Shown: positions 17,532 through 27,227, counted from the first letter of the stretch. The stretch: 64,000 nt of DNA from Nocardioides ungokensis (GCF_013466985.1 NZ_CP059164.1:2551001-2615000), one strand, 5' to 3'. Numbers and translations are program-made. Notes: generated by a model from the letters alone, not told the origin.

Positions 17532-17929
17532 TGTTCTCGGTGACCGTCCGCGACCACATGATGATCGCCCACAGCCTGCGCGGCGAGGACTTCGGGCCGG
17601 CGCAGCGCCTGCACGGGGCGACGTACGTCGTGGACGCGACCTTCCGGAGCGCGGAGGTCGACGACTCCGGCATCGTCGTCGACATCGGCCGCGCGGCCGA
17701 GGCCCTGCACGCCGTGCTCGCGGACCTGACCTACCGCAACCTCGACGACGACCCCGCCTTCGCGGGCGTCAACACCACCACCGAGACGCTGGCCCGCACG
17801 GTGGCAGACCGCCTCGCCGACGCCACGCGCGCCGGCGCCGTGGGTGAGCCGGTGCCGGTGCTGGACGCCATCGCGGTGACCCTGCACGAGTCCCACGTCG
17901 CGTGGGCCGCCTACGAGAGGCCGCTGTGA
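17531..17929 (+). CDS. 6-pyruvoyl-tetrahydropterin synthase / QueD-like protein with altered active site
   Basis: 132 residues with the T-fold layout of PTPS/QueD: His14 in IAHSL, RLHGATY at 26-32, EDxx region and a C-terminal [12 protein letters not shown] carrying the pterin-anchoring Glu. Canonical enzymes bind zinc with three His, the last two as HGH, and use a Cys four residues before that motif. Here the motif is H28-G29-A30, so the third ligand is Ala, and the Cys position is Ala24. Zinc chemistry must therefore differ, or another residue such as His120 helps. ATG overlaps the upstream stop; the next gene overlaps by GTGA. It likely acts on the product of the GTP cyclohydrolase II encoded in the same operon. 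Confidence 0.85.
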   Translation: MFSVTVRDHMMIAHSLRGEDFGPAQRLHGATYVVDATFRSAEVDDSGIVVDIGRAAEALHAVLADLTYRNLDDDPAFAGVNTTTETLARTVADRLADATRAGAVGEPVPVLDAIAVTLHESHVAWAAYERPL

Positions 17930-18991
17930 CCGCCGTGCATCTCGTCGTACCCGCCGGCGTCGACGACCCGGGACGGCCCAGCGGGGGAAACGTCTACGAC
18001 CGTCGCGTCTCCACCGGCCTGGCCGACCTCGGCTGGGCGGTGCACGAGGTCGCGGTGCCCGGCTCGTGGCCGAGACCGGAGCCGCGGGACCTGTTCGTCC
18101 TGGCCGGGTTCCTGGCGCGGATCCCGGACGGAGCGATCGTGCTCCTCGACGGGCTGATCGCCTCGGCCGCTCCGGAGGTGCTCGTGCCCGAAGCCCGCCG
18201 GCTGGAACTGGTCGTGCTCGTGCACATGCCACTCGGCGACGGGGCCGCCGCGCGCGGGGAGCCGGCGTCGCCGCCCGCGAACGAGCCGTCCTGACCTGCG
18301 CGACCGCGGTCCTGGTCACGAGCGCCTGGACCCGGGCCTGGCTGGTCGACCGCTACGCCCTGCCCCCGGCCCGGGTGCACGTTGCCCGGCCGGGCGTCGA
18401 CCCCGCGGAGGTCGCCCCGGGCACCTGCTCCGGCCAGTCGCTGCTCTGCGTCGCCACGGTCACGCGCAGCAAGGGCTACGACGTGCTGGTCGCGGCCCTG
18501 GAGTCCCTGGCCCCCCTGCCGTGGCGCTGCCTCGTCGTGGGCAGCCTCGCGCGGGACCCGCGCTTCGCCGAGGACCTCCGCGCCCGCGTCGAGGAGGCGG
18601 GACTCACCCACCGGATCCGCTTCTCCGGCCCGCTGTCCGGCACCGAGCTCGACACCGCCTACGCGGAGGCCGACGCGCTCGTGCTGGCCTCGCGGGCCGA
18701 GACCTACGGCATGGTGGCCGTGGAGGCCCTTGCCCGGGGGTGCCGGTCATCGCGACCACCGCCGGCGGGCTCCCGGAGGCCGTGGGCGGTGACAGCGCCC
18801 GGCGACTCCCGGGCCTGCTGGTGCCCCCGGGGGACCACGTTCCGCTCGCGTCCGCGCTGCGCCGCTGGCTGGGCGACCCCGACCTGCGCCACGGCCTCCG
18901 CGAGGCGGCACGGCACCGGCGTGCCGAGCTGCCCGGGTGGCGGGACACGACCGCGAGGATCGCGCGGGTGCTCGCCGAGGTGGGGTCGTGA
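17926..18991 (+). CDS. Glycosyltransferase family 4 (two frame disruptions)
   Basis: A GT-B enzyme of about 355 residues in three frames. Segment 1 (17926 to about 18245) has the N-terminal Rossmann half with [10 protein letters not shown], a typical glycine loop. Segment 2 (to about 18735) has [20 protein letters not shown] and [17 protein letters not shown], the donor-binding E-x7-E motif. Segment 3 (to 18991) has [14 protein letters not shown] and the C-terminal helices. The reading is continuous if one base is restored at each of two points, so indels are more likely than decay. GTG start overlaps the PTPS-like stop. It probably glycosylates the pathway product or its lipid carrier. Confidence 0.75.
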
Positions 18992-19970
18992 CCCGCGTGT
19001 GGCCGGTGGTCCGCGGCCTGGAGGAGTGACGATCCTCGCCCTCCTCGTCGTCCGCGTGGGCACGGGCCCGTTCCTCGAGGGCGTCCGGCTGCTCGACGCG
19101 CGCTCGCTGGCCGCGGCCGCGGGGATCGGCGTCGTCGCCACGGTGAGCTGTGCCTGGCGGTGGAGCCTGGTGGCCCGCGGGCTCGGCGTACCGCTCCCCC
19201 TGCCCGGCGCTGTGGCCGCCTGCTACCGCGCCCAGCTCGTGAACGCGACGCTGCCCGGTGGCATCGTGGGCGACGTGCACCGCGCGGTCCGACACGGACG
19301 CGGCACCGGCGACCTGGGCCGGGGCCTGAGGGCGGTTGCCTGGGAACGCTCCGCCGGGCAGGCGGTGCAGCTGGGCCTGGCGTTCCTGGTGCTCCTGCTG
19401 CTGCCGTCGCCGGTCCGCGGGTCGATCCCGGCGATCACGGCTGCCGTCGCGGGAGTCGCGCTGGCGCTGTGGCTGCTGGCCCGCGTGCTGTCGCGATCCG
19501 GTCCGTCCCCGGCGGCCCGGGCCATCCGTGCCCTGCGCACCGACCTCCGCAGCGCCCTGTTCCAGGGGACGGCCGGGCTCGGCATCCTGCTCGCCTCCGT
19601 GCTCGCGGTGACGGCCCACGTGGCGACGTTCCTGCTCGCTGCCCGGGTGGCAGGATCGAGCAGCTCCCCGGTGCTGGTGCTGCCGCTGGCACTGCTCGTC
19701 CTGCTCGCGATGGGGCTGCCCACCAACGTGGCCGGCTGGGGTCCGCGTGAAGGGGTTGCGGCGTGGGCCTTCGCCTCGGCCGGGCTGGGCGCCGACCTGG
19801 GCGTCGCAACGGCCGTCGTGTACGGCGTCATGGCGCTCGTCGCCAGCCTGCCCGGCGCCGTGGTGATCGCCGCCGGTTGGCTGCGGGAGAAGGACCGGAC
19901 GCTTCGCGACGACGTACGTCGCCAGGCTCCTCAGCCCGTGCGGGTGCTGGAAGGGACCGCCCATGGGTGA
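18988..19970 (+). CDS. Lysylphosphatidylglycerol-synthase-type flippase membrane protein (frame disruption near 5' end)
   Basis: About 327 residues with eight or more membrane segments, resembling the membrane half (flippase-like, UPF0104) of MprF: YRAQLVNATLPGGIVGDVHRA is the family's signature loop, with GLPTNVAGWGPREG later. There is no aminoacyltransferase domain. The GTG at 18988 overlaps the GT4 stop, but its frame stops after 13 codons. Shifting one base near 19020 joins [11 protein letters not shown] to ILALLVVRVGTGPF. Otherwise GTG 19026 would be the start, with poor ribosome spacing. It would translocate a lipid-linked product across the membrane (inference). Confidence 0.75.
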
Positions 19971-20654
19971 TCGGCCCTACACCCTGCTCAGCTGCGGCAT
20001 GTCGATCGACGGCTACCTCGACACGGCCTCGGAGCGCCGCCTGGTGCTCTCCAACAGCGCCGACCTGGACCGCGTCGACTCCGTCCGCGCGGGCTGCGAC
20101 GCCATCCTGGTCGGCGCCGGGACCGTCCGCACCGACAACCACGCCTCCTGGTGCGCTCCCCGGCACGGCGGCGGGACCGGGTCGCGCGCGGCCTGCCGCC
20201 CACTCCCCTGAAGGTGACCCTCACGCGCCGCGCGCGACTCGACCCCGGCGCCCGGTTCTTCACCACCGGCGACGAGGAGAAGCTGGTCTACTGCCCGACC
20301 GACGCCGTCGCCGAGGCCCGCCACCGGCTCGGCGAGGTCGCGACCGTGGTCGACGGTGGCCGACCGGTCGACCTGGAGCACCTGGGCGAGGACCTGGGCA
20401 CGAGGGGTGTGCGGCGGCTGATGGTCGAGGGGGGCGGGACGGTGCTCACACAGTTCCTCACCGGCGACCTGGCCGACGAGCTGCACCTGGTGGTGGCGCC
20501 GTTCTTCGTGGGCGACTCCCGCGCCCGCCGCCTCGTGGGGGACGGCTGCTTCCCGTGGAACCCCGACCGGCGGGCGCAGCTCGCGGACGTCCGGCGGATC
20601 GGGGACGTCGTGCTGCTGCGCTACGCGCTCTCGAGCCGGTTCGAGACGGACTGA
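19963..20654 (+). CDS. RibD C-terminal-domain / DHFR-fold reductase (one frame disruption)
   Basis: About 230 residues of the pyrimidine-reductase family (RibD_C). SCGMSIDGYLD and GCDAILVGAGTVRTDN are the N-terminal substrate- and NADPH-binding motifs. After a one-base loss near 20147 the frame resumes with VRSPARR-like sequence, then GVRRLMVEGGGTVLTQFL and LHLVVAPFFVGDSRA, the family's C-terminal core. It would reduce the ribosyl of a diaminopyrimidine made by GTP cyclohydrolase II, as in riboflavin synthesis, but no deaminase domain or other rib genes are present. ATG overlaps the flippase stop by 8 bases. Confidence 0.8.
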
Positions 20655-20663
20655 GGCGACCGC

Positions 20664-21416
20664 ATGGCCCAGTCATCACCGACCGCGACGATCCGGACGC
20701 AGCTGCTGGTGCCGTTGCGCCTCGCCGACGGCTACCGGACCACCGCCCGCGTCTTCACGTTCGACGGCCTGGTCGACGGGCGCGAGCACCTCGCCCTGGG
20801 GCTCGGGGACCGCGCCGCAGCGGTGCACCCGCACCCGTACGCCGACCCGCCACCGCTGGTCCGCCCCCACAGTGAGTGCCTGACCGGTGACGTGCTCGGC
20901 AGCCGCCGCTGCGACTGCGGTCCGCAACTGCGCGAGGCCGTCGAACGGATCTCGGACACGGGCGGCTACCTGCTCTACCTGCGCCAGGAGGGGCGCGGCA
21001 TCGGCCTGTACGCGAAGCTCGACGCCTACGCGCTGCAGGACGCCGGCCTGGACACCTACCAGGCCAACCTCGCGCTCGGCCACGGCGCCGACGAGCGCGA
21101 CTACACCGTCGCCGCCCAGATGCTGCAGGCCCTGGGCGCGCCGCGGATCGCGGTGCTGACCAACAACCCCGACAAGGCGGCCCAGCTCGAGCGGCTCGGG
21201 GTCACCGTGACCGAGCAGGTCCCGACGGCCGTGCACCTGAGCCCCGAGAATGCGCGCTACCTGGCGGCAAAGGCCGCCACCGGCTCACACCGGCTCGACG
21301 GTCTCCCGACCCTGCCGTCGTCGAGGCGGCGTCAGCACAGGTCGCTGAGCCGTCGCACCATGTCCAGGCTCGGGAAGTTGTCGGCCTGGATCTTGTCGAG
21401 GAGCACGTGGGCGTAG
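20664..21416 (+). CDS. ribA: GTP cyclohydrolase II
   Basis: 250 residues, opening GTP to 2,5-diamino-6-ribosylamino-pyrimidinone phosphate plus formate. Zinc ligands Cys72, Cys83 and Cys85 are intact (SECLTGDVLG ... RRCDCG), followed by LRQEGRGIGLYAKL with the catalytic Arg and the GTP-binding LTNNPDK. It is a stand-alone GCHII without a DHBP-synthase domain. The last about 28 residues (after GSHRLDG) are unusual and overlap the convergent gene by 85 bp, so the true end may be earlier and hidden by an indel. Last gene of the operon, 9 bp after the RibD-like gene. Its setting points to a secondary pathway, not housekeeping riboflavin. Confidence 0.9.
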   Translation: MAQSSPTATIRTQLLVPLRLADGYRTTARVFTFDGLVDGREHLALGLGDRAAAVHPHPYADPPPLVRPHSECLTGDVLGSRRCDCGPQLREAVERISDTGGYLLYLRQEGRGIGLYAKLDAYALQDAGLDTYQANLALGHGADERDYTVAAQMLQALGAPRIAVLTNNPDKAAQLERLGVTVTEQVPTAVHLSPENARYLAAKAATGSHRLDGLPTLPSSRRRQHRSLSRRTMSRLGKLSAWILSRSTWA

Positions 21417-21550
21417 GTCGCCAGCTCGTCAGGGGTGAGCAGCTCCTCGATCATGTCCATCATCGTCGACGACGGGTACTGGTCCTGCTCGACCTTCTTC
21501 ATCAGCACGGCCAACAGGTCGCCGCGGATGTCGGGCTCGTCGTTCGGCAT
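21332..21550 (-). CDS. Small conserved acidic helical protein
   Basis: 72 residues from MPNDEPDIR, with a strong ribosome site (GGGAGGG) that decides the start. It is entirely helical and acidic: LLAVLMKKVEQDQYPSS, MMDMIEELLTPDE and HVLLDKIQADNFPSLD, with an internal near-repeat (LLxxKxxxDxxPSxxMxxxxxxL appears twice). I recall similar unnamed actinobacterial proteins but no function. No membrane segment or metal site. Convergent with and overlapping the 3' end of ribA. Confidence 0.7.
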   Translation of the reverse strand: MPNDEPDIRGDLLAVLMKKVEQDQYPSSTMMDMIEELLTPDELATYAHVLLDKIQADNFPSLDMVRRLSDLC

Positions 21551-21759
21551 TGATCCCTCCCGGATCTCGTGGTCCTGGCCTTCGTTCCCAAGACCCGACC
21601 ATCCCATGCGCCACGCTCCGGGCTAGACCGGATGGCCACCTCACGGCCCCGTGCCTTCACCCACATTGGGTAGGCGTCCCGTAATTGTCCGATAGCGCGC
21701 CGACCGCGCCACGAGCCTTCTCGCGGGGGTCAGGAACCCACGGCTCAGGAGGCGAAGGG

Positions 21760-22179
21760 ATGCGGAACATCCACGGGCTGCGCCAGCGGCGCAGCGAGCA
21801 GGGGGCAGCGGCGGTCGAGTTCGCACTGATCGCGATCCTCCTGTGCACTCTGCTGTTCGGGATCATCCAGTTCAGCCTGTGGTTCTGGGCCTGGCAGGCC
21901 GGCGGTCACGCCGCTCGCGAGGCGGCGCGGGTCGCAGCCGTGAGTCCCTGCGACACGGCCAAGATCCAGAGCGCGGGCACCCAGCCCCTCACCGGGCCGC
22001 CGGCTGCCAACACGCCGACCGTGACGGTGTCCAAGACGTCGCCGGTCAAGGTCGGCGACGGGATCACCGTCAGGGTCCAGTTCAACTCGATCAACGTCGG
22101 GTTCTTCCCCTGGTTCAACCCCACCATCACGAAGAGCGCGACCTCGCGTGTCGAGAACGTCCCGGCAGGGGGTTGCTGA
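21760..22179 (+). CDS. TadE-like minor pilin
   Basis: 139 residues. A short basic leader, then EQGAAAVEFALIAILLCTLLFGIIQF is the TadE signature: a type IV prepilin-like cleavage region with the conserved Glu five after the cleavage point and one N-terminal membrane helix. The rest is an extracytoplasmic domain with one Cys pair (about 65 and 139). Ribosome site AGGAGGCGAAGGG is ideal. First gene of the Tad locus; a 210-bp upstream spacer contains its promoter. It would be a minor pilin or pseudopilin of the Flp pilus. Confidence 0.88.
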   Translation: MRNIHGLRQRRSEQGAAAVEFALIAILLCTLLFGIIQFSLWFWAWQAGGHAAREAARVAAVSPCDTAKIQSAGTQPLTGPPAANTPTVTVSKTSPVKVGDGITVRVQFNSINVGFFPWFNPTITKSATSRVENVPAGGC

Positions 22180-22180
22180 C

Positions 22181-23808
22181 ATGCGACGAGCACGTAGCAG
22201 GCGTAACGAGCGAGGCGCCGCAGCAGTCATTTTCGCGCTGACGTCCGTAGTCCTCTTCGGGGTCGGGGCCTTCGCCGTTGACATCGGCCAGGCCTACGCC
22301 AAGAAGTCCCTGGAGCAGACCGACGTCGATGTGGCCGTGATGGCCGCTGCCGCCGAGCTCAACTCCGCGGGACCCTGCAACCAGGAAGTCATCGACAAGG
22401 CCACCGAGTACCTCAACAAGGCCGAGAACAAGGTCAACGGCCAGTACGCGATCGACCTCGGCGGCACCCCGGCGACCGGGACGGCTACATCTCGTGCAAC
22501 AAGTGGCGCGTCGACCTGTGGGCACCGGCCAGCCGCGCGGACTTCAGCTTGGCCAAGGTCCTGCCCGGCGCTCCCAGCGGCATCGACGTCAACGCTCACG
22601 CAGCGGCCCAGATCAAGGCTGCCCGCGCCAAGGCGGTGCTCCCCTTCTTCGCGGTCCAGGGCTGCGACAAGGGGCAGCAGAGCATCCGCAACGACAGTGG
22701 TCCGCAGCTCGCGATCCCGCCCCTCGTGCCGGACTCCTCGCAGCACACGAACGCGACCTTCACCATCACCCCGGACACCACGGCCTCCGGCACAACCTCG
22801 CTGAGCATCACCTTGACCGGTACCCAGCTCAAGGACGTCACCCAGGTCGGCTTCACCGGCGCGGGCGGCCCGCCCTACCACTACACCGTCCCCGTCACCG
22901 CGCCGACCGTGAACACGACCGCCTCGATCACGCTCCAGGTCCCCCTCGCCGTCCTCCAGGTCGACGACGCCTGGTACGTACGAACCCTCTCGACCGACAA
23001 GTGGTCGAAGGCGGCGAACGCCCAGCGCTTCACCGTCGGCCCGCCGAAGCTCTACTGCGACAACTCCAACGAAGGAAACTTCGGCACGATCGACCTGCCG
23101 CGCTCCGACACCAACTCGTTCCCCCTGCAGTGGAACATCATCAAGGGCGTCGAGCCGACGCTGGCGATCCACCCACACCCGAACGGGCAGTGCGACGGTC
23201 AGGCCGGCAGCGTCGAGTCGAAGAACTCCCCGGTCAACGGCACCAACTGCCTGGCCACCGAGCCCGGTCTCAAGATCGCGGAGACCAATGAGGGCATGAT
23301 CACCGGCAAGGGTGGACTGAAGGGCCGGCTTGACGCCGACTCGACGAGCAACTGCAGTCGCTACCACGACAGCAGTCGCACCGCCGCGACCGTCAAGGGC
23401 TTCCACGTCAACGACGACCTGCTGACCTGCTTCATCACCAACGGTGCCAGCATCCAGGACCTGGTGGACGGCACGTCGACCGCAACCGAGGCGCTTTCGT
23501 CCGACATCTACAACTCGCCGAGGTTCTTCTGGGTGCCGGTGCTCGACACGGATCCGTCGACCGGCAAGAAGTCGTGGCCGATCATCGGCTTCCGCCCCGG
23601 TTTCGTCTCCGACCAGAGCACGTCGGCGACGCACGGGGCTCCGGGCACCATCAGTCCGCTCGACGGCCTGATCGCCGACTCCCAGGGCATCACCGAGCTC
23701 AAGGTCATCCTCTTCGACGAGAAGGCGCTTCCCGAGTTCGCACCGACGGTCGGCGGGGAAGCCGACTACACCGGCTCCGGCCCCAAGGCACTCGTCCTCG
23801 TCGAATGA
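22181..23808 (+). CDS. TadG-like pilus-assembly protein with Ig-like insert (one frame disruption)
   Basis: About 542 residues. RNERGAAAVIFALTSVVLFGVGAFAVDIG is the TadE/TadG N-terminal membrane helix; the following YAKKSLEQTDVDVAVMAAA is the typical TadG continuation. Around 22480 the frame shifts by one base; restoring it joins GGTPATG to RDGYISCNKWRVDLWAP. The central region (about 190-290; ATFTITPDTTASGTTS ... VTQVGFTGAG) looks like an IPT/TIG or other Ig-like beta domain, which is unusual in TadG proteins. The C-terminal part repeats Cys-rich loops. It starts one base after tadE stops. Presumed to sit at the outer membrane face and tether or cap the pilus. Confidence 0.8.
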
Positions 23809-23867
23809 CGGCGCGGACACCGGACAGGCACACCACTCACCGCTCGACCATCACCTAAGGACACACC

Positions 23868-24644
23868 ATGGCACGACGATCCATCCTCCTCACCGTCGCC
23901 TTCGCCATCGCGGCGCTGGGCACCGCGATGATCATCATGTACGTCCAGGGCATCGATGCCCGGGCCACCGAGGGCCAGACGCGGGTCTCCGTCCTCACCG
24001 CGACCGACGTCATCGAAGCGGGCGAGTCCGTGGCCGACGCCCAGGCGGCCGGCAAGCTCGAGAAGACCGAGGTAGTCCGCGGCGACATGGTCGAGGGGGC
24101 ACTCAGCTCGACGGCCTCGATCGACGACAAGGTCGCTCTCGGTGCCATCTACCCCGGCCAGCAGATCATCGGGCAGCAGTTCGGCAAGCCGGGCTCCGAG
24201 GACTCGCTGAGCATCCCTGCGGGCAAGATGGCGGTCAGCGTCGAGCTCACCGACCCCGCCCGCGTGGCAGGTTTCGTCAACCCCGGTTCCTGGGTCGCTG
24301 TCTTCGCCTCCGCCGACCCGGAGATCTACAAGCCGGACGGCAGCACCCAAAAGCTGCCGCAGTACACCCGAATCCTGCTGCCGAAGGTGCAGGTCATCGG
24401 TGTCGGTGACACAACCGTCACGTCGCGCACCACGACCGACAACAACGGCGAGCAGACGACCGAGCAGATCCCGCGCACGATCCTCACCCTGGCCGTCGAC
24501 CAGGACCAGGCCGAGCGCGTCATCTATGCCGCCCGCAACGGCGACGTCTCGTTCGCACTCCGCACCGACAAGTCCAAGGCACTCAACCTCCCCGGAGTCA
24601 CTGCGAACGACATCATGCCCGAGATCTTCCGGGGCACCCGGTGA
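23868..24644 (+). CDS. cpaB: CpaB/RcpC-type Flp pilus assembly protein
   Basis: 258 residues. An N-terminal membrane anchor (about 6-26) leads to a SAF domain (VSVLTATDVIEAGESV ... GAIYPGQQII), and then an RcpC/CpaB domain (VSVELTDPARVAGFVNPGSWVAVF). In Gram-negative Tad systems CpaB helps form the secretin channel; in actinobacteria, which lack a secretin, it probably organises the pilus as it passes the envelope. Starts 59 bp after TadG and overlaps TadZ by 4 bp. Confidence 0.9.
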   Translation: MARRSILLTVAFAIAALGTAMIIMYVQGIDARATEGQTRVSVLTATDVIEAGESVADAQAAGKLEKTEVVRGDMVEGALSSTASIDDKVALGAIYPGQQIIGQQFGKPGSEDSLSIPAGKMAVSVELTDPARVAGFVNPGSWVAVFASADPEIYKPDGSTQKLPQYTRILLPKVQVIGVGDTTVTSRTTTDNNGEQTTEQIPRTILTLAVDQDQAERVIYAARNGDVSFALRTDKSKALNLPGVTANDIMPEIFRGTR

Positions 24645-25828
24645 CCGCCATCGTCGAGCAGGACCCGGTTCTGGCGGAAGTCCTCCGTACTGCCTCGGGC
24701 ACATCAGCGTCCGTACTCGCCTCGCTCGACCTGATCGAAGAGCACCTTCGACGCCACCCCGCCGAACGCGTCGTGGTGCTCGGCCCCTCGGTCCAGGAGG
24801 AGTCAGCTGCCGAGTTCGCCCGGCACAACCGGATCTCCCGCCCCTCCCTGGGTGTCATCCTGGTCCGCGCGAAGGTCGACCACGCTGTGCTGGCGGATGC
24901 ACTGCGATCGGGCATGAGCGAGGTCATCGAGACGAGTGACTCGGCGGGCCTGGGCGATGCCGTCCGCCGCGCGGAGGCGCTCGCTCGAGCGATGGCGGAA
25001 GAAACTCACCAAGAACCCGCCGTGGTCGGTTCGCTCGTCACCGTGTTCTCCACCAAGGGTGGAGTCGGGAAGAGCTTCCTCGCCACCAACATCGGGGCCG
25101 CCCTGGCCGACCAGGGCAAGCGCGTGTGCATCGTCGACCTCGACGTGCACTGCGGGGACGTGGCAATCATGCTGCAACTGACGCCGCTGCACAGCCTCGC
25201 GGACCTGTCGCAGCTCAGCGGGGTGATCGACCCCAGCGGTGTCGAGACCCTCCTGACCGAGCACTCGGAGCGACTGTCCGTCCTTGCGGCTCCCGTGCAG
25301 CTCGGCTCGCCGGTGCCGGCCGAGCCGATCGGCACCCTGCTCGAGACACTGAAGGCTATGTTCGACGTGGTCGTCGTCGACACCTCAGGCATGTTCGACG
25401 ACTACGTGCTGCACGCGCTCGACCTCAGCGACCAGCTGGTGCTGGTCGGGACACTGGACATCCCGGCGCTCAAGAGCCTCAAGCTGGCGGCGGGGACGCT
25501 GGACCTGCTGAACCTGCCTCGTGACCGCTGGCGGTTCGTGCTCAACAGGGCCGACGCAAAGGTCGGCCTGTCGACCGGGGAGTTCGAGGACACCTTCGGG
25601 TTGAAGGCCGATGTCACTCTCCCGACGAGCAGGGACGTCCTGACCGCGGTCAACCGCGGCGAGGTCATCGTCCGCTCCGACAAGGGTCACCAGATCAGCA
25701 AGAGCCTCGCCTCGTTTGCCCGGTCACTCACAGCGCGAACTGGGACGGACGAGGACTCCGCGTCGTCTCGTACGCACTCACGCCATGGAGCCCCGCGTCG
25801 CGGTCTCCTCTCCAGGAAGGGGTCTTGA
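24641..25828 (+). CDS. tadZ: TadZ/CpaE pilus-localising MinD-type ATPase
   Basis: 395 residues. The first about 125 residues form an atypical receiver-like domain (no conserved phospho-Asp triad seen). Then a MinD/ParA ATPase with deviant Walker A STKGGVGKS at about 136-145, VCIVDLDVHCGDVAIML, and VVVVDTSGMFDDYV (Walker B region). TadZ proteins place the Tad machinery at a cell site. GTG start within CpaB's last codons; the TadA gene follows after one base, so translation is coupled. C-terminal tail is Ser/Arg-rich. Confidence 0.9.
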   Translation: MTAIVEQDPVLAEVLRTASGTSASVLASLDLIEEHLRRHPAERVVVLGPSVQEESAAEFARHNRISRPSLGVILVRAKVDHAVLADALRSGMSEVIETSDSAGLGDAVRRAEALARAMAEETHQEPAVVGSLVTVFSTKGGVGKSFLATNIGAALADQGKRVCIVDLDVHCGDVAIMLQLTPLHSLADLSQLSGVIDPSGVETLLTEHSERLSVLAAPVQLGSPVPAEPIGTLLETLKAMFDVVVVDTSGMFDDYVLHALDLSDQLVLVGTLDIPALKSLKLAAGTLDLLNLPRDRWRFVLNRADAKVGLSTGEFEDTFGLKADVTLPTSRDVLTAVNRGEVIVRSDKGHQISKSLASFARSLTARTGTDEDSASSRTHSRHGAPRRGLLSRKGS

Positions 25829-25829
25829 G

Positions 25830-27227
25830 ATGGCCTTGTCCGACCGGCTCTTCGCTGCTCAGCGAGAGCGCAACCTCACCTCCGTGACGACGCAGGAGGA
25901 GGCGAAGCCGTCGCCGCGCGGTTCCACCCCGCCTCGCAGGGTCACCCGCGACCCGTTCGCAGACCTCAAGAAGGCGGTCCACGCTCAGCTGGTGGGCGCC
26001 CTTGGTCCCCAGCTCTACGACGTCAACATGACCCAGAGCGATCTGGAGCACCAGGTGCGGACCGCGTTGCAGGGCGCGGTCGCGAACACGAACCAGCCCA
26101 TGTCGGGCTCCGACCGGACCCGAATCATCCAGGAGATCGCCGACGACATCCTCGGGTACGGCCCTCTGGAGCCGCTGCTGAGGGACCCGGAGCTCAACGA
26201 GGTGATGGTCAACAGTGCTAACGACATCTTCGTGGAACGAGAGGGGCGCCTGACCCGCGTGGACGTGTCGTTCGCGGACGAGGGCCATCTGCGACGGACC
26301 ATCGACAAAATCGTGGGCAAGATCGGACGTCGGGTCGACGAGACCAGCCCGATGGTCGATGCCCGACTCCCCGACGGCAGCCGTGTCAACGCCATCATCC
26401 CGCCGCTGGCGCTCGACGGGTCCAAGCTGACCATCCGAAAGTTCTCTGAGGACCCCTACACCGTCGACGATCTCATCTCCTTCGACACGCTCACCCGACC
26501 CGCAGCCGACCTGCTCGCCGCATGCGTCCGGGGCCGGCTCAACATCCTGGTGTCAGGTGGCACGGGTGCCGGCAAGACGACGACCCTCAACGTCCTCTCG
26601 TCCTTCATCCCCGACGACGAGCGCATCGTCACCATCGAGGACGCCGCGGAGCTCCGACTCCACCAGGAGCACGTGCTGCGGCTCGAGTCCCGGCCGGCGA
26701 ACATCGAGGGCAAGGGAGCAGTGACCATTCGCGACCTTGTCCGCAACTCCCTGCGCATGCGCCCTGACCGCATCGTAGTCGGCGAGATCCGCGACGCTGC
26801 CGCGCTCGACATGCTCCAGGCGATGAACACCGGCCACGACGGGTCACTTTCCACAGTGCACGCCAACAGCCCGCGCGACGCACTGTCCCGCGTGGAGACG
26901 ATGGTGATGATGGCCGGGATGGACCTTCCGGTGAAGGCGATCCGCGAGCAGTCATCCAGCGCCATCGACCTGATCATCCAGCAGACCCGACTCAAGGACG
27001 GCACTCGCCGGCTGACGGCGATCACGGAGGTCGTGGGGATGGAGGGCGACATCGTCACCCTCCAGGACGTGTTCCTCTTCGACTACCACGCGGGATACGA
27101 CGAGCAGGGGCGGGCCATGGGCCACCTTCGAGCGACCGGGCTCCGACCGCGCTTCCTGGACCGACTTTCGGACCACAACGTGCACGTCGACCCGTCGCTG
27201 TTCGCCCCGTCGGGAGCCCTGCGATGA
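25830..27227 (+). CDS. tadA: TadA/CpaF type II/IV secretion ATPase
   Basis: 465 residues from MALSDRLF, preceded by AGGAAGG; the upstream frame to 25716 overlaps TadZ and is rejected. The protein has an N-terminal all-alpha/linker part, then GYGPLEPLLRDPELNEVMVN (NTD of the CpaF family), Walker A GGTGAGKT at 243-250, an Asp box around IVTIEDAAELRL, the Walker B RPDRIVVGEIRD at about 311-322 and the His box (HDGSLSTVHANSP). The hexameric motor drives pilin polymerisation from the cytoplasmic side. Its stop overlaps the VWA-TadB start by 4 bp. Confidence 0.95.
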   Translation: MALSDRLFAAQRERNLTSVTTQEEAKPSPRGSTPPRRVTRDPFADLKKAVHAQLVGALGPQLYDVNMTQSDLEHQVRTALQGAVANTNQPMSGSDRTRIIQEIADDILGYGPLEPLLRDPELNEVMVNSANDIFVEREGRLTRVDVSFADEGHLRRTIDKIVGKIGRRVDETSPMVDARLPDGSRVNAIIPPLALDGSKLTIRKFSEDPYTVDDLISFDTLTRPAADLLAACVRGRLNILVSGGTGAGKTTTLNVLSSFIPDDERIVTIEDAAELRLHQEHVLRLESRPANIEGKGAVTIRDLVRNSLRMRPDRIVVGEIRDAAALDMLQAMNTGHDGSLSTVHANSPRDALSRVETMVMMAGMDLPVKAIREQSSSAIDLIIQQTRLKDGTRRLTAITEVVGMEGDIVTLQDVFLFDYHAGYDEQGRAMGHLRATGLRPRFLDRLSDHNVHVDPSLFAPSGALR

